Positions 1 through 7,814 are shown, counted from the stretch's first letter. The stretch: DNA of 13,818 nucleotides from Nitrososphaerota archaeon (GCA_023266955.1 JAHFOH010000023.1:1-13818), one strand, 5' to 3'. Made by a program: numbers and translations. Notes: a model not told the origin generated them from the letters alone.

Positions 1-101
1 ATGCTGTTGTGTTCTAGGTCGTACTTGTTCTTCTGCTGAAGGATTCCCGCAACCTCCTGGTTGGCCAGTGCAGGGTCGGAGATGTAGAGAGCTCTCTGCA
101 T
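1..101 (-). CDS. Partial unrecognised protein, N-terminal end only
   Basis: An open frame of 33 codons runs off the left edge, reading from an ATG at 101-99 and beginning MQRALYISDPALANQEV. The composition looks like real protein (mixed charged and hydrophobic residues, no stops), and the frame is closed upstream by a TAG at 134-132. I do not recognise the family. It is divergent from the first coxM gene and shares the intergenic stretch 102-185 with it. No SD site precedes the ATG, but an A/T box at 131-140 lies about 35 bases upstream, which would give a nearly leaderless transcript in an archaeon. The coding call is tentative because the fragment is so short. Confidence 0.45.
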   Translation of the reverse strand, partial: MQRALYISDPALANQEVAGILQQKNKYDLEHNS

Positions 102-130
102 ATGATATCGAAAGAGAGCATAATCGCAAG

Positions 131-140
131 TCTAAATAAT
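131..140. promoter_or_regulatory. Candidate TATA box, possibly bidirectional
   Basis: The sequence TCTAAATAAT reads as a TATA-like element on the plus strand, and as ATTATTTAGA on the minus strand. On the plus strand it would place a transcript start near 162, leaving a short leader that contains the GAGG at 173-176 and leads to the TTG at 186. On the minus strand it would place a start near 110, just before the ATG at 101. The distances fit archaeal promoters. Promoter activity is inferred only. Confidence 0.4.
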
Positions 141-185
141 GTAGGGCCAAACACACTTTACGAGTTATCAAAGAGGCTGATTCTA

Positions 186-1061
186 TTGATTCCAGCCAGT
201 TTTGACTATGTCGCGCCACGTACGTTGGATGAGGGTGTCAAATTCCTCGAAAAGCAGGGTGATGATGCGAAGGTCCTCGCTGGAGGACACAGTCTCATCC
301 CTCTGCTACGTTTCCGGTTGGCTAGTCCCAAGTATCTAGTAGACATCAACCGCATTGTAGGTTTGGAATACATTCGCGAGTCCGATGGTTACTTACACAT
401 TGGGTCTCTCACACGCTACGCGGATGTGGAGGCCTCGCAGCTGATTCAGTCAAAATATCAAGTACTGTCGGATGCGGCTGGACATATTGCTGACCCCTTA
501 GTGAGGAACATGGGCACAGTTGGGGGCAACATTTGCCATAGCGATCCCGCTAACGACCTGCCTGCAACTATGCTAGCTCTTGGGGCTTCAATGGTTGCAC
601 TCGGTTCCAGCGGCGAGCGTGTCATCCCCGCTGAACAGTTCTTCGTGGACACTTTCCAGACTGCGCTAAAGCTGACCGAGTTACTGAAAGAGATTCGCGT
701 GCCGGTTCCGTCTGCACATACCGGGAGTGCTTACATGAAGCTGGAGAGGAGGGTTGGGGACTTCCCTATAGTCGGCGTCGCGGCGCAAGTAAAACTAAAT
801 GCGCAAGGTATCTGCGAAAACGTTGGGCTAGGTTTGACCGCGGCCGGTCCTAAGGCACTCAAACCGAAAGGTGCTGAGGCTTCTCTCCGAGGAAAGAAGC
901 CAGGTGAGAAGGAGATTCGAGAAGCAGCAAATCTCGCCGCACAAGACGCACAACCTGTTTCGGACCTCCGCGGGCCAGCGGAATACAAACGAGAGATGAT
1001 TCGGGTTTTGACTGTTCGCGCATTGCAGCGCGCTCTGGAACGGGCGCGAGGAGGGACTTGA
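186..1061 (+). CDS. coxM: Aerobic CO dehydrogenase medium subunit (FAD-binding), copy 1
   Basis: This subunit takes electrons from the iron-sulfur subunit onto FAD and passes them to an external acceptor. With a TTG start at 186 the protein is 291 residues and begins MIPASFDYVAP, the usual CoxM N-terminus. The two FAD-pyrophosphate motifs then fall at residues 32-39 (AGGHSLIP) and 111-114 (TVGG), the same numbering as in the well-studied Oligotropha CoxM. The frame is open back to an ATG at 102, but that would add 28 residues not seen in the family. GAGG at 173-176, nine bases before the TTG, supports the later start. It is first in a coxM-coxS-coxL run and its stop lies two bases before the coxS ATG. 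It is a close paralogue of the gene at 9366-10238 and, by position, the partner of the form I CoxL. Confidence 0.93.
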   Translation: MIPASFDYVAPRTLDEGVKFLEKQGDDAKVLAGGHSLIPLLRFRLASPKYLVDINRIVGLEYIRESDGYLHIGSLTRYADVEASQLIQSKYQVLSDAAGHIADPLVRNMGTVGGNICHSDPANDLPATMLALGASMVALGSSGERVIPAEQFFVDTFQTALKLTELLKEIRVPVPSAHTGSAYMKLERRVGDFPIVGVAAQVKLNAQGICENVGLGLTAAGPKALKPKGAEASLRGKKPGEKEIREAANLAAQDAQPVSDLRGPAEYKREMIRVLTVRALQRALERARGGT

Positions 1062-1063
1062 AC

Positions 1064-1561
1064 ATGTCTCGCCATCACATATCGGTAACAGTGAATGGAA
1101 ACAAGCGCGAGGCCGACGTGGACTCGCGTACACTTTTGGTGCATTTCATCAGAGAGACGCTAGGATTGACTGGCACGCATATCGGTTGCGATACCAGCAA
1201 CTGTGGCGCATGCACCGTAATACTAGATGGCAAAGCCGTCAAGTCCTGCACAATCCTCGCGGTGCAAGCGGAAGGAAAGGAGATGCTTACTGTTGAAGGG
1301 TTGGCGAAGGATGGAAAACTCCACCCCGTGCAGGAGGGTTTTTGGGAGAAACATGGCCTCCAATGCGGTTTCTGCACCCCAGGAATGCTCATGACATCAT
1401 ACTGGCTGCTTCAGAAGAACCCGAATCCAACGGAAGAGGAGATTCGAAGAGGGATTTCTGGAAACCTCTGCCGTTGCACAGGCTACGTGAAAATCGTGGA
1501 AGCAGTCCAGTACGCGGCGCAGAAGATGAGACAACCGGAGGCGCCGGTTCCGGCTAGGTGA
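1064..1561 (+). CDS. coxS: Aerobic CO dehydrogenase small subunit ([2Fe-2S]), copy 1
   Basis: This 165-residue subunit wires the molybdenum site of CoxL to the FAD of CoxM through two [2Fe-2S] clusters. The N-terminal ferredoxin-like cluster uses C42, C47, C50 and C62 (C-x4-C-x2-C-x11-C). The C-terminal cluster uses C101, C104, C136 and C138 in QCGFCTPGM and NLCRCTGY. Q100 sits where the family contacts the pterin cofactor. Length is normal for the family. The ATG at 1064 is preferred over a TTG at 1058, because GGAGGG at 1050-1055 is eight bases upstream of the ATG but too close to the TTG. Spacing to coxM is two bases and to coxL six bases, so the three genes are almost certainly co-transcribed. 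Confidence 0.95.
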   Translation: MSRHHISVTVNGNKREADVDSRTLLVHFIRETLGLTGTHIGCDTSNCGACTVILDGKAVKSCTILAVQAEGKEMLTVEGLAKDGKLHPVQEGFWEKHGLQCGFCTPGMLMTSYWLLQKNPNPTEEEIRRGISGNLCRCTGYVKIVEAVQYAAQKMRQPEAPVPAR

Positions 1562-1567
1562 GAGAAT

Positions 1568-3913
1568 ATGGCAGTTGAGGCACCTGTGATTCACGAGATG
1601 GGACATGCAATAAAGCGAAAGGAAGACCCGCGGTTCATTCAAGGGCACGGAAACTACGTCGATGATATCAAGTTACCGGGCATGCTTCATCTGGATTTCG
1701 TTCGCAGCACCTACGCCCACGCCAAAATCACGCGCATCAATGCCGAAAAGGCTCTAGCCCATCCCGGCGTTTTGGCTGTCGTCACCGGGAAAGATCTGGA
1801 GGCGGCTGGACTTGCGTGGATGCCGACTCTGATGAATGACAAGCAAATGGTCCTTCCGACTGACACGGTGGTCTACCAAGGACAGGAAGTAGCGGGCGTA
1901 GTTGCCGAGGACCGTTACGCTGCGGCTGACGGCGTTGCACTCGTCGAGGTAGAATACGAGTCGCTGCCCGTTGTCGTGGACCCCCGCAAAGCGCTTGAAC
2001 CGGGAGCGCCGGTCGTTCGGCCTGACAAGAATACGAACGCGGTGTTTCACTGGGAGGCCGGCGACAAACAAGCCGTTGACAAGACGTTCAAGGAAGCTGA
2101 CGTTGTGGTGAAGCAGGATCTGTACTACCCCCGCATCCATGTTTCTTACATGGAGACAATCGGGTGTGTAGCGCAATTCGATTCGATCGCCGGGAAACTA
2201 ACCATGTGGATGACCACGCAGGCGCCGCACGCCGTTCGAACCGTCGCCTCCCTCGTGACCCATATTCCAGAAAACAAGATTCGGATCGTTTCCCCAGATA
2301 TTGGAGGCGGCTTCGGCGGAAAGGTATACGTCTACCCTGGCTACGTCGTGGCAGCAGTCGCATCGATTAAGACCGGAAGACCAGTGAAATACATCAATGA
2401 TCGTTCGGAGGACCACCAGAGCACAGCCTTCGGCCGCGACTGGTACATGACGGCTGAGCTCGCTGCGAAACGAGATGGCAGGATACTCGGACTCCGCATA
2501 AACACCACTAGTGACCATGGAGCTTTCTTCGGGGACGCGAACCCGTCAAAGTTTCCCGCGGGGTTATTCAGCATCTGCACAGGCTCTTACGATATGAAGG
2601 CGGCCTATGCGGAAGTCAACGGGGCACACACAAACAAGCCACCCGGCGGAATCACGTACCGATGCTCATTCCGCGTGACTGAGGCTGCATATGCAATCGA
2701 GCGAATCGTGGACATCTTGGCGCATAAACTGAATATGGACCCCGCTGAACTGCGTAAGAAGAACTTCGTCCCAGCAGACAAGTTCCCCTACAAATCAGCG
2801 CTTGGATGGTCCTATGATAGCGGTAACTATCAAGCGGCCATGGATAAGGCGCTGAAGAAGATCGGATATGCAGAGCTTCGAAAAGAGCAGGAGGAGAAAC
2901 GCAAACGCGGCGAACTGATGGGGATAGGAATTAGCAGCTTCACCGAGATAGTAGGTGCCGGACCCGCCAACACTTTCGATATACTTGGCTTGAAGATGTT
3001 TGACAGCTGCGAGATCCGAATCCACCCAACTGGCACCGCTATTGCACGTTTCGGGACGAAATCGCAAGGACAGGGCCATGAAACAACCTATGCACAGATA
3101 ATATCTGAGGAATTAGGCCTCCCGGTCGACGCCATCACTGTTGAGGAAGGCGATACTGATACTGCCCCATACGGTCTGGGTACCTATGCCAGCCGTAGCA
3201 CCCCAACCGCTGGAGCAGCCGCGGCCATGGCGTCCCGCAAAATACAAGCTAAAGCAAAAAAAATCGCCGCATACCTACTGGAGGCTAGGGAAGAAGACCT
3301 AGTCTGGGAAAGAGGAAAGTTCTTCGTAAAAGGCTCACCAGACAAAGCCAAAACAATTCAGGACATCGCGTTCGCAGCTTACACTAACCATCCGCCCGAC
3401 CTAGAGGCCGGACTCGAAGCAGTACACTACTACAATCCACCAAACATGACTTTCCCATTCGGCACTTATGTCTGCGTCGTAGACATCGACAGAGGCACTG
3501 GAGAGGTGAAGGTGAGGCGATTTCTGGCCGTAGATGATTGCGGCAACATAATCAACCCGCTGATCGTCGAGGGACAGATCCACGGAGCTCTTGCAATGGG
3601 ATTTGGGACCGCATTCATGGAGGAGATCAAATACGATTCGGACGGCAACCAGCTCGGAGGCAACTTCATGGACTACCTGATACCGACAGCAGTGGAAACA
3701 CCGCGATGGGAGACCGACAAGACGGTCACTCCTTCTCCACATCACCCCTTTGGGGCAAAAGGCGTTGGCGAGTCAGCTACAGTGGGATCTCCCGCGGCCT
3801 ACGTCAACGCGGTTGTAGACGCCCTCTCACACCTCGGCGTTACACATGTTGACATGCCGCTACACCCCTGGAGGGTGTGGCAAATTCTCAAAGACAAAGG
3901 GGTAGCCCTCTAG
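1568..3913 (+). CDS. coxL: Aerobic CO dehydrogenase large subunit, form I
   Basis: This 781-residue protein is the catalytic subunit, which oxidises CO with water to CO2 at a Mo-S-Cu centre bound to molybdopterin cytosine dinucleotide. The diagnostic form I loop is at residues 363-369, TYRCSFR, with C366 as the expected copper ligand; the usual form I motif is AYxCSFR. Other cofactor motifs are Q218 (in TQAPH), GGGFGG at 246-251, and GVGE with the catalytic glutamate E735. Further form I signatures are GTKSQGQGHETTYAQII and TPSPHHPFGAKG. AGGTGA at 1556-1561, overlapping the coxS stop, is the ribosome site. Length is slightly below the roughly 800 residues of bacterial form I proteins. The C-terminal tail (LGVTHVDMPL) resembles that of the form II copy in this window. 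Confidence 0.95.
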   Translation: MAVEAPVIHEMGHAIKRKEDPRFIQGHGNYVDDIKLPGMLHLDFVRSTYAHAKITRINAEKALAHPGVLAVVTGKDLEAAGLAWMPTLMNDKQMVLPTDTVVYQGQEVAGVVAEDRYAAADGVALVEVEYESLPVVVDPRKALEPGAPVVRPDKNTNAVFHWEAGDKQAVDKTFKEADVVVKQDLYYPRIHVSYMETIGCVAQFDSIAGKLTMWMTTQAPHAVRTVASLVTHIPENKIRIVSPDIGGGFGGKVYVYPGYVVAAVASIKTGRPVKYINDRSEDHQSTAFGRDWYMTAELAAKRDGRILGLRINTTSDHGAFFGDANPSKFPAGLFSICTGSYDMKAAYAEVNGAHTNKPPGGITYRCSFRVTEAAYAIERIVDILAHKLNMDPAELRKKNFVPADKFPYKSALGWSYDSGNYQAAMDKALKKIGYAELRKEQEEKRKRGELMGIGISSFTEIVGAGPANTFDILGLKMFDSCEIRIHPTGTAIARFGTKSQGQGHETTYAQIISEELGLPVDAITVEEGDTDTAPYGLGTYASRSTPTAGAAAAMASRKIQAKAKKIAAYLLEAREEDLVWERGKFFVKGSPDKAKTIQDIAFAAYTNHPPDLEAGLEAVHYYNPPNMTFPFGTYVCVVDIDRGTGEVKVRRFLAVDDCGNIINPLIVEGQIHGALAMGFGTAFMEEIKYDSDGNQLGGNFMDYLIPTAVETPRWETDKTVTPSPHHPFGAKGVGESATVGSPAAYVNAVVDALSHLGVTHVDMPLHPWRVWQILKDKGVAL

Positions 3914-3939
3914 CCAGTCCAAAACCCTGCGTTCGTCGC

Positions 3940-5628
3940 ATGATCGCCGCGATCGTTCTAGCCGGCGGTTCGGGCAGTCGTATGGGGCGTTCCAAGCCCC
4001 TGATCCGTCTCCGGGATCTCCCTCTCTTACGCCACGTAATTGACCACCTCAAGGAGTCAACGGTAGATGACATCGTAGTGGTGTTGGGCTATGATTCAGC
4101 GGCCATCCGCCAAGCCGTTTCCCTTGAAGATGTGAGTGTAGTCGAGAACCCGGAGTATGCGAAAGGAATGAGCACTTCGATTCGCGCCGGCTTACGTGCC
4201 GTTAAGGATGATGCTGAAGCAGCACTGATTGTTCTGGCTGATCAACCACTCATTAGCTCCAAGACCGTCAATCGGTTAGTTGACTTCTTCCGAGACAGAA
4301 AGCCAGCAATCGTCGTTCCTGCGTTCAGGGGCTTTCGAGGCAACCCGGTCCTAATAGCCCGCCGACTCTTCCCCGAAATGTCGCGCATCACGGGCGATAT
4401 AGGCTGCAGAGCAATCTTTGACGACCATCCCGCGGATATAGAGACAGTTGAGGTTGATGATCCAGGGGTGCTAATCGATATCGATACACCGGAGGATTTA
4501 GAGAGAGCCATTCGCCTAAGTTTGCAGAGTGAAGCCATGGGCAAGAACAATCCTCCCCATCTTCATCAGGAAGGCGTGCAAGAATCATCAAAGCTGCACG
4601 CAACAGTTCAGGTGGGCTCCGTCGAGCCTATTTTCGCAAAGGCCTATGAGCTTAGCAGCAAGGAGGAACCGTTCGCCATGGCGACTGTCGTCCGCGTGGT
4701 TCCTCCAACGTCGGCGAAGCCAGGCTCAAAGGCGCTGGTCTTGAATGGCGGTAAATTGTTCGGCTGGGTTGGCGGAGTTTGTTCTCAATCGAGCGTTATT
4801 GAGCAAGGTTTGGCAGCTTTATCTGACGGCAAGCCGCGCTTCATCAGTATCAGCACTGGCGGCGAATTGAATGAGTCCAGACATGGAGTGATATCTGTTC
4901 CGATGAAGTGCTATAGTGGTGGAACGATGGATATCTATATCGAACCTCATTTGCCGCAGCCCAGACTGCTCGTAATCGGACATGAACCAATTGCAGCTGC
5001 CCTTACTCGTCTAGGTAAGGCTATGGGCTTAGCGGTGCACGTCGTCGATCCGCTAGCGACCCAACAAGACTTTCCGGATGCAGAAAGAGTCTACAACGAT
5101 CCGGAATCTCCTGACATCAAAATCACACCTCACACCTTTGTAGTCGTGGCCACCCACGGTCGATTCGATGAGCGTAGTCTAGAACGGTTCTTGAAAACCG
5201 ACACACCATATGTTGCCTTGGTTGCGAGTCGAAAGAGAGCCGCAGTGATTGTCGATCACTTGGCTGCTAAGGGCATTCCAGCCGAAAGGCTCCGCAAGAT
5301 AAAGAATCCCGCCGGCCTAGACATAGGTGCTGTTACCCCCGAAGAAATCGCCGTGAGCATCGTCGCGGAAATAGTAGGGATTCGAAGGAAACTCACAACT
5401 GCCGTCAGCGCGTCGGAGGTATCTTCTACCCAAGTAGGAGGTACTCTCGTCGAAGCGCCTGCCTCTCCCACTACCGCTTCCTACGCAACCGACCCAGTTT
5501 GCGGCATGACAGTTGATGCCGTGCATCCAGCAGCAAAAGCAGAGTATGGCGGACGAACCTACTTTTTCTGCTGTGAGGGTTGTGCCGACAAGTTCCTAGC
5601 GTCCCCTCACGCCTACGTGAAGAATTAG
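3940..5628 (+). CDS. MocA-like cytidylyltransferase / XdhC (CoxI) / YHS triple fusion
   Basis: This 562-residue protein has three parts. Residues 1-195 are a MobA/MocA-type nucleotidyltransferase, with AGGSGSRMGRSK at 8-19 and LADQP at 99-103; Q in that motif is typical of MocA, which makes molybdopterin cytosine dinucleotide, the cofactor of CO dehydrogenase. Residues about 229-480 are XdhC/CoxI, with the GGVC motif at 278-281, a Rossmann-like segment from PRLLVIGHEP at 341 and DIGAVTPEEI at 461-470. A Ser/Thr/Ala-rich linker (about 484-517) leads to a YHS domain (518-562) with DPVCGM (C521) and FFCCEGC (C544, C545, C548). The ATG at 3940 gives the canonical MIAAIVLAGG start. A GTG at 3877 would add 21 atypical residues and overlap coxL. 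No good SD is visible; the gene starts 26 bases after the coxL stop and may be translationally coupled. An ATG at 4537 in the linker could also start the XdhC half separately. Confidence 0.88.
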   Translation: MIAAIVLAGGSGSRMGRSKPLIRLRDLPLLRHVIDHLKESTVDDIVVVLGYDSAAIRQAVSLEDVSVVENPEYAKGMSTSIRAGLRAVKDDAEAALIVLADQPLISSKTVNRLVDFFRDRKPAIVVPAFRGFRGNPVLIARRLFPEMSRITGDIGCRAIFDDHPADIETVEVDDPGVLIDIDTPEDLERAIRLSLQSEAMGKNNPPHLHQEGVQESSKLHATVQVGSVEPIFAKAYELSSKEEPFAMATVVRVVPPTSAKPGSKALVLNGGKLFGWVGGVCSQSSVIEQGLAALSDGKPRFISISTGGELNESRHGVISVPMKCYSGGTMDIYIEPHLPQPRLLVIGHEPIAAALTRLGKAMGLAVHVVDPLATQQDFPDAERVYNDPESPDIKITPHTFVVVATHGRFDERSLERFLKTDTPYVALVASRKRAAVIVDHLAAKGIPAERLRKIKNPAGLDIGAVTPEEIAVSIVAEIVGIRRKLTTAVSASEVSSTQVGGTLVEAPASPTTASYATDPVCGMTVDAVHPAAKAEYGGRTYFFCCEGCADKFLASPHAYVKN

Positions 5629-5699
5629 GGAGAGTGTTCCTGAGAATTTCGAGCTTCGTACCAGGCAAGGTTCTCCGTCTTAACTTATCAAAACGCAGG

Positions 5700-6563
5700 C
5701 TATTGCGACTGAGAGACAACCATCTTGGCGGTCCTCTCAAAGGCACTGCCTTTTCCATATTTGGTAGCGACGACCTGTGCCATAATGCTGAGCGTAATCT
5801 CCATCGGCGTAATCGCTCCAATGTCTAAGCCGACCGGTGCATGTAGAGCATTTAAGAACGCCGTAGTGACTCCCTTTTCCTTTAGAGCGTCCACATCCTG
5901 TTGGATCCTCTTGTTGCTCGCCATTAGTCCAACGAACCTCAAAGGTACACGTGATAGAGTCTCTAAAACCTCAACATCCCTTGCTCCTTTTGTGAGAACG
6001 ATTACGGAATCGGTTCTTGAGAAGGAAAAACTGGACAAGTCGAAGTCCAAGTCCCTGAGAAGTTGATGTGGGTTCTCTGTCAGAGCTGGGTTAGGGTCGA
6101 TTACAACCACTTCGAAACCTAGAAGTTTTCCTAATCGGATAAGATCGTCTTCAACATCGTCCTTGCCTCCTTGTCCGATCAAGATCAACCGATCAGGCGG
6201 CAAGAATGGTTCAACGTAGATTTCCAGCCTGCCTCCACAATTCGTCTCCACGTGGATTTCGTCTGGATCATGGCTTGCAATTGTGCGGCTAACAGCAGCC
6301 TCAACATCTTCGAGGTGAACCCGAATCATCCGGGGCTGCGATTTCACCATTGTATCGAGGGCGATCTGGATTATTGGGCCTTCTGGGCACACACCGCCCA
6401 AAGTTCCCGCTCTGACCTTGCCTTCGGCGTCCACTACGATCTTGAAGCCTGGTTTTGCCAGCGACGAACCTTGCGTCCGAACGACTGTCGCAACAGCAAA
6501 AGGCTCTCTTTTGTTAGCGAGCTCTGTTAGCGCCGTTGTGTAGGTTTTGGGAATCAATGCCAT
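5700..6563 (-). CDS. xdhC: Stand-alone XdhC/CoxI-family molybdenum cofactor chaperone
   Basis: This 287-residue protein belongs to the XdhC/CoxI family, which binds matured molybdenum cofactor, protects it during sulfuration and hands it to the apoenzyme. Residues about 9-125 form the XdhC domain, with PFAVATVVRTQGSS near the start, KPG at 37-39, GGVC (C59) and CGG at 109-111. A Rossmann-like C-terminal half begins at DRLILIGQGG (124-133) and ends with LDIGAITPMEITLSI. In Oligotropha-type clusters this slot is filled by CoxF or CoxI, and I cannot decide between them. The ATG at 6563-6561 has no SD, but a strong TATA box lies about 36 bases upstream, suggesting a very short leader. It is convergent with the fusion gene, 71 bases away, whose middle domain is a paralogue. 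Confidence 0.9.
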   Translation of the reverse strand: MALIPKTYTTALTELANKREPFAVATVVRTQGSSLAKPGFKIVVDAEGKVRAGTLGGVCPEGPIIQIALDTMVKSQPRMIRVHLEDVEAAVSRTIASHDPDEIHVETNCGGRLEIYVEPFLPPDRLILIGQGGKDDVEDDLIRLGKLLGFEVVVIDPNPALTENPHQLLRDLDFDLSSFSFSRTDSVIVLTKGARDVEVLETLSRVPLRFVGLMASNKRIQQDVDALKEKGVTTAFLNALHAPVGLDIGAITPMEITLSIMAQVVATKYGKGSAFERTAKMVVSQSQ

Positions 6564-6593
6564 CTTAAGATCGGTTTGATCTTCGGCATGAGC

Positions 6594-6603
6594 TTATTTA
6601 TAC
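6594..6603 (-). promoter_or_regulatory. TATA box for xdhC, overlapping a palindrome
   Basis: On the minus strand this reads GTATAAATAA, a near-ideal archaeal TATA box. A transcript start about 25 bases on would be near 6573, only some 10 bases before the xdhC ATG. A perfect 10-base palindrome, TATACGTATA at 6599-6608, overlaps its upstream edge and could be an operator. The element sits in the 60-base gap after the coxE stop, so xdhC can be transcribed apart from coxGDE. Confidence 0.6.
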
Positions 6604-6623
6604 GTATACGAGATGCCGCGCGT

Positions 6624-7658
6624 CTATGTGTTGGTTTGCACAACAATTCGGGGCATTTCGACCGTTTTTCCTAGACGTCCTCGTAGATTGCCGATGTCTT
6701 TCAGGATCCTGGTACTGGAGAACAGGTCAATGTAATTCATGGCTGCAGCCATTCCTGCGGAAGTCGGCTCAAAATTCGGCTCATCCGCGAGGGGGTTCAA
6801 CCAGACCAAGGCTCGCGACAGTCTACGCAATCGTGCCAATTCTTCCTCCAGCACCTCTATGTCACCCAGATCCCAACCATCACTGATTATGACGGCGACT
6901 GTCCGCTCATCGACAAGAAGTGGGAAATTTGAACTGAATAATCTGAGGCAATGGCCGATTTTCGTACCGCTCCCCCACAAGTCCACTCTCTCAGAAAGTG
7001 TTCTCATTGCGGCCTTCCGAGGAAGATACCGGAAATGATCTGTGAGGCGCACAAGGTGTGTGCTAAAGGCGAAGATTTCGGTCTCACGGGTCGATCGACA
7101 TATGTTACCCAGCATCAGCATGAGGTCAGTTGTTTGTCCTTCCATGGATCCACTGACATCACACAGAAAGAGAAATTTTGCGCGCGAAAGTCGCCGACGG
7201 CGCCTCACGAGCTTGAGTAGTTCCCCCGCGTGGATCAGGTTTGAGCGAATCGTTTGCTTCGCGTCAATCTGTCCATGATGAGCTTCACGAAAGCGTCTTC
7301 CGGGGCGTGAAGCAAAATAACGACTGAGCACTCTCATAGCACGGCGTTGTTCCCTCCAGTCTAGGTTAGTTGCACTATCAAAACGTCGAAGGCGCCTCGC
7401 TTCGACGGGGCTATAGATAGCGAACGTTCCAGCGACGTCATGTTGACCTCCTTCTGAATCATTTGGGCGAACATTTGTCAGATCGAGCTTACCCAGTTCG
7501 AGTCTGCCAGACTGCGGTCGTGGCGGTCGTCTCTCGTGACTTTCCTCAGCCTTTTCGCCATGCCAAAAGCCATTGTAGATGCCATCGAATTTCTGGAAGT
7601 CTGTTGCCCTTTTCACGAGGACAGTTCTGACAACGAGATAGAATTCGTTCTCACTCAA
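6624..7658 (-). CDS. coxE: CoxE, von Willebrand factor A protein for CO dehydrogenase maturation
   Basis: CoxE works with the AAA+ ATPase CoxD in the late assembly of the Mo-Cu active site. The first conventional start in frame is the TTG at 7658, giving 344 residues. The VWA domain holds the metal-ion-dependent adhesion site: DVSGS at 167-171, T232 in GSGTKIG, and D260 in IISDGWD. The family signature YSPVEARRLRRFD is at 82-94. The N-terminal family region (FYLVVRTVLVKR, then FDGIYNGFW) starts right at the TTG, and conserved-looking sequence continues in the same frame upstream into the end of coxD, so the true protein is probably about 50 residues longer (see 7659-7814). Coordinates here follow the first standard start codon. 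The downstream xdhC has its own promoter. Confidence 0.88.
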   Translation of the reverse strand: MSENEFYLVVRTVLVKRATDFQKFDGIYNGFWHGEKAEESHERRPPRPQSGRLELGKLDLTNVRPNDSEGGQHDVAGTFAIYSPVEARRLRRFDSATNLDWREQRRAMRVLSRYFASRPGRRFREAHHGQIDAKQTIRSNLIHAGELLKLVRRRRRLSRAKFLFLCDVSGSMEGQTTDLMLMLGNICRSTRETEIFAFSTHLVRLTDHFRYLPRKAAMRTLSERVDLWGSGTKIGHCLRLFSSNFPLLVDERTVAVIISDGWDLGDIEVLEEELARLRRLSRALVWLNPLADEPNFEPTSAGMAAAMNYIDLFSSTRILKDIGNLRGRLGKTVEMPRIVVQTNT

Positions 7659-7814
7659 TGCGTCGCTTGCATCAAAGGCGTGAGTAAGATCGACGATCTC
7701 TGCGGTGGTAACATTGATACCGCCTTCCTTTAGGGCCTGAGAAAAACTGATAATTCGTTCGGTTATTGCTCGCGCGATTTCTTTCGTGAGGAAAGTCGGG
7801 TTATCTGTTTGCAG
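7659..7814 (-). other. coxE: Probable 5' coding extension of coxE lacking a normal start codon
   Basis: The coxE frame stays open upstream of the TTG at 7658 as far as 7898, where the frame is closed by TGA at 7901-7899. The codons between about 7799 and 7659 read FLTKEIARAITERIISFSQ, then a segment ending VDLTHAFDASDA. This matches the helical N-terminus expected of CoxE. No ATG, GTG or TTG occurs in this part of the frame. A CTG at 7814-7812 follows an SD-like AGGCGAT by four bases and is a candidate; an ATA at 7820 is another. Either coxE starts on a rare codon inside the coxD end, or a base has been changed or lost here. Confidence 0.5.

Noticed and set aside
102..185. 28-codon N-terminal extension of the first CoxM from an ATG at 102
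   Set aside because: The TTG at 186 puts both FAD motifs in the family's usual numbering and has GAGG at a proper distance; the extension has no family likeness.
731..1144. 137-codon minus-strand open frame
   Set aside because: It lies antisense across the coxM/coxS junction, has no recognisable motif, and is explained by the codon composition of the real genes.
1754..2176. 140-codon minus-strand open frame inside coxL
   Set aside because: It is a shadow of a strongly supported coxL; no motif and no ribosome site.
3877..3939. Longer start (GTG at 3877) for the triple-fusion gene
   Set aside because: It would overlap coxL by 37 bases and add 21 residues before the canonical MIAAIVLAGG start of MobA/MocA proteins.
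5629..5699. Possible terminator between the convergent fusion gene and xdhC
   Set aside because: I found no hairpin with a T-run in either direction in these 71 bases.
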